In this document: one piece after another, positions 32,832 to 37,620 of the stretch
Layout: each line of letters opens with the position of its first letter
How positions within the stretch are numbered: position 1 is the stretch's first letter
Program-made: the position numbers and the translations under genes
Assembly: GCA_029560415.1 (NCBI GenBank)
Contig: JAKQKY010000105.1
Location: 1 to 37,620 of the forward strand
Reading direction: 5' to 3'
From: Bacteroidota bacterium
GTDB taxonomy: Bacteria; Bacteroidota; Bacteroidia; Chitinophagales; Chitinophagaceae
DNA: 37,620 nt
The notes under the pieces: generated by a model
Told to the model about the DNA's origin: nothing
Seen by the model: the letters and a program-made list of their open reading frames with translations, nothing else
The model's database searches: none

Positions 32832-34619
32832 ATGAAATTGTTGAAATCACTTTACCTGGCCGGCTTACTGATCTTTGGTTTGCTGCTCGGGTCGTGCCAG
32901 AAGGACCTGGATTATATCGTACCGGATAACGTGATCATCGGGCAGATCATCAATCCAAGCCCAGTACAGGCTTCTGTGCAGGGAAAAGTTCTGAATGAAA
33001 ATGAATTACCGGTTGTTGGTGCTACGGTAAGATCGGGTAGCCAGACCACCACCACAGACAGCAGGGGATTATTCCGGTTTAATAACATTCAGTTGGATAA
33101 ATATGCTTCGGTGGTAACTGTTGAAAAAAATGGTTATTTCTTAGGACTCCGTACTTTTTCCGCCAAAGCCAGTTCACTTGAATTTGTAAAGATCAAATTG
33201 ATCCCAAAGGTTATGATCGGATCAATTGATGCATCGGCCGGGGGTTCCGTAAATCTTTCAAATGGATCTTCTATCAGTTTTCAACCCAATACCGTCATTG
33301 TAAAATCTACCGGACAGGCTTATACTGGTACCATCCAGGTATATGCAGCAGCCATTGATCCTACTTCTCCAGATATCACTCAAATCATCCCGGGTAGCTT
33401 CCAGGCAATCGATGCCAATGGTTTCCGGGTAACCCTTCAATCATTTGGAATGGCGGCTGTTCAGCTCGAAGGGTCAGTTGGCGAATTACTGCAGATCGCA
33501 ACCGGTAAAAAGGCAAAACTGAAACTTAGCATACCGGCTTCATTGCAGGCTTCAGCACCTGCCAGTATACCAATGTGGTCGCTGAATGAAACTGATGGAT
33601 TGTGGAAAGAAGAAGGCAATGGAACTAAGACAGGAAATTTTTATGAAGGCGATGTATCCCATTTTTCCTTCTGGAATTACGATATCGGCAACAACAGTAT
33701 TTTCCTTGAATTTACACTGAACAATGCCAATGGCCCCCTGCCCCATACCCTTGTAAAGATCACCCGTACAAGCAATGGATCCTTTTCTTTCGGGTATACA
33801 GATTCAACAGGGCATGCTGGCGGACTGGTGTTCAGCAATGAACCTTTGTTACTGGAAGTACTGAGTAATTGCTACCAGGCAGGCTATTCACAAAACATCG
33901 GTCCTTTCTCTCAAAATACAAACCTGGGTGCCATCAATACAAACCTTGCCCAATCTAATCTCCTGACCATTTCGGGTGTAGCCCTGAATTGTAACCAGGA
34001 GCCGGTAAGCACTGGCCTGGCGATGATCTACTTTGAAGGACAGCAATATAACAGCAGCATCAGCAACGGTAATTTTGGTGTAACCATCAGCCGATGCTCA
34101 AACAGTACAAGTATTATTGAAGTAGTTGTGTTGGATAATAATTCTCAACAGCAAAGCATCACGTGGACAGGTACTGCCTCTTCCGGAAATGTACATACAG
34201 ATACACTCCGTGCATGTGGAATTGCCGCCAATGTAGAATACATCGATTATATGGTAGATGGAGTGAATTTTCATATTTCATCCGACCAGGGCGATAGTAT
34301 TATGACATCGAGAGGTATTGGTACAGGTGGACAGTTGACACATAATTTCATTTATGCAAAAAGGTTTAACACGCCAAACTACCTGATCAATCTGGATTGG
34401 GAAGGTACTACTACCGGAACATTTGACCTCGATTTCACTTCAATAAATCAATACTTCCTTACCGCTGTGCATGCCAGCAACGTATTTACAACGGTAACGA
34501 TTACCAGCTTTGGACAGATCGGACAGTTTATGGAAGGTACTTTCAGTGGAACAGGTCTTGAATCGGGTACATCCGTTGCACATTCAGTGTCCGGATCGTT
34601 CAGGTTACGACGGAATTAA
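32832..34619 (+). CDS. Lipoprotein with carboxypeptidase-regulatory-like domain
   Basis: 595 residues from the ATG at 32832, which starts a lipoprotein signal (MKLLKSLYLAGLLIFGLLLG, lipid Cys in GSC); the frame opens earlier at 32772 but that would bury it. The first domain (VQGKVLNENELPVVGATVRS ... DSRGLFRFNNI, about residues 52-120) is a carboxypeptidase-regulatory-like Ig fold. The next (GGSVNLSNGSSISFQPNTVI ... WKEEGNGTKTGNFY, about 135-290) resembles regions preceding such domains in Bacteroidota surface lipoproteins. Further beta-rich repeats fill the rest, and no catalytic motif is seen. Probably anchored on the cell surface. A strong terminator follows. Confidence 0.82.
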   Translation: MKLLKSLYLAGLLIFGLLLGSCQKDLDYIVPDNVIIGQIINPSPVQASVQGKVLNENELPVVGATVRSGSQTTTTDSRGLFRFNNIQLDKYASVVTVEKNGYFLGLRTFSAKASSLEFVKIKLIPKVMIGSIDASAGGSVNLSNGSSISFQPNTVIVKSTGQAYTGTIQVYAAAIDPTSPDITQIIPGSFQAIDANGFRVTLQSFGMAAVQLEGSVGELLQIATGKKAKLKLSIPASLQASAPASIPMWSLNETDGLWKEEGNGTKTGNFYEGDVSHFSFWNYDIGNNSIFLEFTLNNANGPLPHTLVKITRTSNGSFSFGYTDSTGHAGGLVFSNEPLLLEVLSNCYQAGYSQNIGPFSQNTNLGAINTNLAQSNLLTISGVALNCNQEPVSTGLAMIYFEGQQYNSSISNGNFGVTISRCSNSTSIIEVVVLDNNSQQQSITWTGTASSGNVHTDTLRACGIAANVEYIDYMVDGVNFHISSDQGDSIMTSRGIGTGGQLTHNFIYAKRFNTPNYLINLDWEGTTTGTFDLDFTSINQYFLTAVHASNVFTTVTITSFGQIGQFMEGTFSGTGLESGTSVAHSVSGSFRLRRN

Positions 34620-34638
34620 CAAGCAATATAGGAATCGA

Positions 34639-34666
34639 AAAAGGCCATGATTGTTCATGGCCTTTT
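34639..34666 (+). terminator. Bidirectional terminator between convergent genes
   Basis: A perfect 12-base stem, AAAAGGCCATGA at 34639-34650 and TCATGGCCTTTT at 34655-34666, closed by a TTGT loop. It serves the lipoprotein gene ending at 34619 and the minus-strand gene ending at 34697. Confidence 0.92.
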
Positions 34667-34696
34667 ATTTTGAGAAAGATTATGGGTGATCAATCA

Positions 34697-35080
34697 TTAC
34701 AATACAAGCTGATGATACAGTGCATTTAATTTTTCAGCAGCATCTTTACAGAAACCAGGGTGAACCCTGGAGGTTTGCAGTACGGTGCTGCGCATGGCCG
34801 TTAGCCAGCGAAATCTTTCTGCCAATGGAAGTTTACCGATAGGGCCTGCATCACTACCGCCCAGGCATATACGCTCAAAACTCTCCAGGTTTTCTTTCAA
34901 TACGGAAAGATCAGTTTTTTCGCAAAGCGCCAGCAGCCTCTTATCATCTACCTGGAATAACATACCCAGGAAACGTTGTTTGGCGCAATACAGCACCACC
35001 CCCACGTTGAGGAATTCTTCCCGCTCTACCCTTGGCACGTAGCGGATCACGGCATACTCAAATAAGTCCTGCTCTTGCAT
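34697..35080 (-). CDS. DUF3037-family protein
   Basis: 127 residues, cytosolic. The N-terminal EYAVIRYVPRVEREEFLNVGVVLYC and the following LGMLFQVDDKRL match the DUF3037 family. In many bacteria such proteins are encoded beside a HipA-like kinase, as here: the gene overlaps the kinase gene by 23 bases, so translation is probably coupled. The biochemical role is unknown. A partner or regulator of the kinase is a reasonable inference from the fixed pairing. Confidence 0.85.
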   Translation of the reverse strand: MQEQDLFEYAVIRYVPRVEREEFLNVGVVLYCAKQRFLGMLFQVDDKRLLALCEKTDLSVLKENLESFERICLGGSDAGPIGKLPLAERFRWLTAMRSTVLQTSRVHPGFCKDAAEKLNALYHQLVL

Positions 35081-35879
35081 GTTGTGCTTCTTTTACAAAT
35101 TGAGTGGAATGGGCTACCCTGTTTTCCAGGAATCGGGCGTAGGCATTTCTGTGTTCATGTTTATCATCTTCAAGCCATTCATCCGGTATCAATGCTACAA
35201 TATTTTTGATAAGTTCGGGTTTCAATACCTGTCGCATTTGTTCATCTACCTGCCCTAGTTCCGATGCAAAGGGCAGCAATACATGATCTTTGATATATGG
35301 AAAAGCGGCGGTTGCTTTATCTTCCCAATGCAGGCCCCCATGCTGGTAAAACAACGCTGCCCCATGATCGATGAGCCAAAGTTCTTTTTTCCAGATCAGC
35401 ATATTGGTGTTCCGGGAAGTTCGGTCTACATTGGCCAGCAGGCTATCCAGCCAAACAATTCTTGAAGCCATGGATGAATCTACTGTAGTTACATTCGGAT
35501 CGAAACTCACTGCCCCTGACAGGTAATGCAGCGCCAGGTTGAGTCCCACACTGGCTTTGAGCAGATCCTGTATCTCTTCATCCGGTTCGGTTCTTCCAAA
35601 AGCCTCATCCAGCCTGGCAAAAACAAGCTCAGGAACTTTTAAACCGAGCGCCCGGGCGATCTCCCCGCCGATCAATTCAGCGATCAATGCTTTATATCCC
35701 TGTCCTGCTCCACGGAATTTCAGTACATATAAATATCCATCATCTGCCTCAGCAATGGCGGGCATAGATCCTCCTTCCCGCAAAGGCGTAACATAGCGGG
35801 TAACCTGTACCGTACGAAGATCGTTATTGGCTTGCATCTGTTTGATTAATTTGAAAACGGGCTTTTCAGATGAGTTCAT
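35058..35879 (-). CDS. HipA-like kinase (DUF3037-linked type)
   Basis: 273 residues. It looks like a compact HipA-type Ser/Thr kinase: Lys54 in YVLKFRG (ATP-binding position), AELIGGEIARALGLKVPE, the catalytic-loop-like LANVDRTSRNTNMLIW (Asp152, Asn157), and LIDHG with Asp171 in the metal-binding position. It lacks the N-terminal domain of full-length HipA and no HipB-type antitoxin is nearby. The ATG overlaps the stop of the upstream T9SS gene (TAATG), and the 3' end overlaps DUF3037. An alternative start at Met15 would uncouple the first overlap. Substrate unknown; HipA itself phosphorylates glutamyl-tRNA synthetase. Confidence 0.85.
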   Translation of the reverse strand: MNSSEKPVFKLIKQMQANNDLRTVQVTRYVTPLREGGSMPAIAEADDGYLYVLKFRGAGQGYKALIAELIGGEIARALGLKVPELVFARLDEAFGRTEPDEEIQDLLKASVGLNLALHYLSGAVSFDPNVTTVDSSMASRIVWLDSLLANVDRTSRNTNMLIWKKELWLIDHGAALFYQHGGLHWEDKATAAFPYIKDHVLLPFASELGQVDEQMRQVLKPELIKNIVALIPDEWLEDDKHEHRNAYARFLENRVAHSTQFVKEAQHARAGLI

Positions 35880-37620
35880 TAATGAAGTAACATAAAACTC
35901 CCCTTCTCATCCAATGGCCTGCCCCTGTAAAGATAACGGCAGATCCATACATAAACCCCCGACACCTGCAATTTGCCTTTCCAGCTGCCATCCCAGCCTT
36001 CATTTTCGGTTCGGGTAGTAAATACCTGTTCGCCCCAGCGATTATAAATAGTAAAATATACCAGGGAAGATGAACCGGGCAAATGTGGCCTGATCACAGG
36101 ATTCACCTGGTCACCGTTGGGCGTAAACGCAGATGGCAAATAAAAGCCTGTACCATAAGTGGTGGCTGTAGCCAACCCCGGTGCGCTTAATCCGCAGGAT
36201 TGCGCATTTCCTTCAGCGATCACTTCTATCTGCACGGTTTCAGAAGCAGATAGACCTGTAACGGTATAACTCGTAGTCGTACCCACCACAATAAAATTTC
36301 CCCCATTCACCGAAACCTGGTAACCCAATGCTCCGGTTATTGGTACCCAATTAAAAACAATGCTTCCGGTTGTAATGGTTCCCGTGGTTATTACCGGTGC
36401 CGGAAGTCCCGGCTTTATACTAACGGCAACAGGTATACGAACAGATGCACAGCTCCCCTGTATAGCTTCCAGGTAGTAAGTTGTTGCCGCTGAAACAGGC
36501 GCTGTTTGAAATGTGCTCCCGGTAAATAAAGAAGTGCCACCGGTAGCGACATCATACCATTGATAAGTATACATGGTAGTTTGAGGATTGGTAACCTGCA
36601 AGCTGGCAGGTTGTCCCAAACAGGCGGATGCAGCTGCTGCTGCTGGAATTAATACAGCAATCGTATCTATTAACACCCGGATACGATTCCCTGCACATCC
36701 CGTCCCTACGATCTCCACATACACAGCGGTATCGGCATTCACCGGGTTGGGGGTTGTGAAAGAAGTACCTGTTCCCATCGGAACCGTTGAGCTGCTGCTG
36801 GCAAACCATCCATACACATATGAACCAACCGGGTTTACTACGTTGAGTGTGGCAGGGGTGCCGGCACAAACCCTCACTGGATTTACCTGCAACGGCAGCA
36901 TTGCCGTAATGGTCACGGGAACGGGTGTACGAATACTGCTGCATGTTCCGTTTACGGCTTCTACATAAAATGTAACGGGACCATTAACTACAGGAATGGT
37001 ATAGGAAACACCTGTCGCAACAGCCGTTCCGCCGGTAAGCGTCGAATACCAATTATATGTATATGCTGCATTGGGAGTAAGTACTTCCAGCGTAGCCATT
37101 GAACCGGCACAAACAGAAACGGGATTGGCCGAAGGGGCTGCTGGGGCAGAGGGTGTATTCAATGTAACCGGGTATTGCGACTGGCAGCTGCCCTGGCTGA
37201 TAGTAAGTATATAGTTACCACCTGCAACATTCTGCAGGTTGGCAGTGCTCTGCCCGGATGGATTCCATGAATATGTAAACGGAGTATTTCCCCCACTAAC
37301 GGTAGTGGCTACACTCCCACTGTTTGGGTTTGTACAAAGCGGGTGCGTAACAACTGTATTCACGATCAATGTATCACTTGAAAAACTATAATATTCATTG
37401 TGATTGAATGTAACCGGTGCAAATAATTTTCCATTGGCAGCGGTAAGCGGGATCAAGGTAGTTGCTCCCGGCGGAAAGGCTGGATTCGCCGATACCAATA
37501 AATTCTTTGTATTCGCTGGTACAGCTGCCTGGTCAACGGAAAGCGTTACAGCTCCCACCGTTCCGGTTTTACTTACTATCCAAACCCTTTGCATGCGTTG
37601 TCCCTTCCCATTGAATATGC
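35879..37620 (-). CDS. T9SS type B surface protein, 5' end outside the window
   Basis: The frame has no stop up to the window edge, and the first in-window Met (37594) is internal-looking (preceded by NGKGQR and followed by MQRVWIVSKTGTVGAVTL), so this is the C-terminal part of a longer protein. Seen from that Met: an SprB-like repeat (about residues 80-150), then three Ig-like repeats with VCAGxxATLxV / YxWYxxxTGGT patterns (about 160-390), a fibronectin-III-like segment (APVITTGTITTGSIVFNWVP) and a CHU_C sorting domain (SAFTPNGDQVNPVIRP, IYNRWGEQVFTT, GWDGSWKGKLQVSGVYVW). Probably an adhesin on the cell surface. Confidence 0.88.
   Translation of the reverse strand, partial: IFNGKGQRMQRVWIVSKTGTVGAVTLSVDQAAVPANTKNLLVSANPAFPPGATTLIPLTAANGKLFAPVTFNHNEYYSFSSDTLIVNTVVTHPLCTNPNSGSVATTVSGGNTPFTYSWNPSGQSTANLQNVAGGNYILTISQGSCQSQYPVTLNTPSAPAAPSANPVSVCAGSMATLEVLTPNAAYTYNWYSTLTGGTAVATGVSYTIPVVNGPVTFYVEAVNGTCSSIRTPVPVTITAMLPLQVNPVRVCAGTPATLNVVNPVGSYVYGWFASSSSTVPMGTGTSFTTPNPVNADTAVYVEIVGTGCAGNRIRVLIDTIAVLIPAAAAASACLGQPASLQVTNPQTTMYTYQWYDVATGGTSLFTGSTFQTAPVSAATTYYLEAIQGSCASVRIPVAVSIKPGLPAPVITTGTITTGSIVFNWVPITGALGYQVSVNGGNFIVVGTTTSYTVTGLSASETVQIEVIAEGNAQSCGLSAPGLATATTYGTGFYLPSAFTPNGDQVNPVIRPHLPGSSSLVYFTIYNRWGEQVFTTRTENEGWDGSWKGKLQVSGVYVWICRYLYRGRPLDEKGSFMLLH

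Noticed and set aside
34697-35879. HipA/DUF3037 pair as a toxin-antitoxin module
   Set aside because: No HipB-like DNA-binding antitoxin is nearby and DUF3037 is not an established antitoxin; kept as a kinase pair of unknown role.
1-37620. tRNA, rRNA, CRISPR, insertion sequences, prophage genes
   Set aside because: None recognised on reading both strands; no transposase, integrase or spacer-repeat pattern was seen.
1-37620. Bacteroidota consensus promoters (TTTG / TAnnTTTG)
   Set aside because: Partial matches such as TATTTTG ahead of two adhesin genes have wrong spacing; none good enough to annotate.

Overview
The window looks like chromosomal DNA of a member of the phylum Bacteroidota, most likely a Chitinophagaceae-type organism. 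Several secreted proteins end in type IX secretion (T9SS) C-terminal signals, of both the gliding-motility-associated CHU_C kind (type B) and the Por kind (type A). Shine-Dalgarno sequences are mostly absent and intergenic DNA is AT-rich. Several families present are typical of this group: DUF5777 beta-barrels, DUF6597-type AraC regulators, and the DUF3037/HipA-like kinase pair. I saw no rRNA, tRNA, CRISPR array, insertion sequence or prophage gene.

Layout. 1-7300 holds small secreted, regulatory and membrane genes: a cysteine-rich secreted protein followed by a 36-residue membrane peptide, a secreted JAMM/JAB-like protein, two paralogous small secreted proteins, a cupin plus AraC regulator pair, an ACT-domain protein, an eRF1-like small protein, a small membrane protein and a lipoprotein. 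7525-14193 holds two large T9SS adhesin-like proteins flanking a divergent Nramp-type transporter. 14285-14722 is a 147-bp tandem repeat in a gene-free stretch.

14777-21581 is the most interesting region. It contains two head-to-tail minus-strand operons for envelope electron transfer. The first encodes an ethylbenzene-dehydrogenase-type heme lipoprotein, a cytochrome c lipoprotein, a DUF5777 beta-barrel and a soluble cytochrome c, and closes with a hairpin terminator. The second encodes a 75-residue Tat-signal peptide protein, a Tat-exported 4x[4Fe-4S]-type ferredoxin, a 10-TM NrfD/PsrC quinone-reactive protein and a membrane-anchored periplasmic protein. No molybdopterin catalytic subunit is present. 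Each operon is preceded by an exact TGAT-N4-ATCA dyad, the core of Crp/Fnr-type operators, so the two may be co-regulated by oxygen or redox state. I infer a quinol-to-periplasmic-cytochrome route or the reverse; the terminal donor or acceptor cannot be read from the window.

21814-26355 carries a PGM1-type ATP-grasp peptide ligase, a divergent DUF1624-type membrane acyltransferase-like protein and a TPR membrane protein. 26466-34619 carries a glucose/sorbosone-dehydrogenase-like T9SS protein, two more AT-rich T9SS type A proteins, small ORFs and a lipoprotein with a carboxypeptidase-regulatory-like domain. 34697-37620 is a minus-strand run of a T9SS type B protein (cut by the window end), a HipA-like kinase and a DUF3037 protein, all overlapping. 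All functions are read from sequence motifs by eye; no database search was run.
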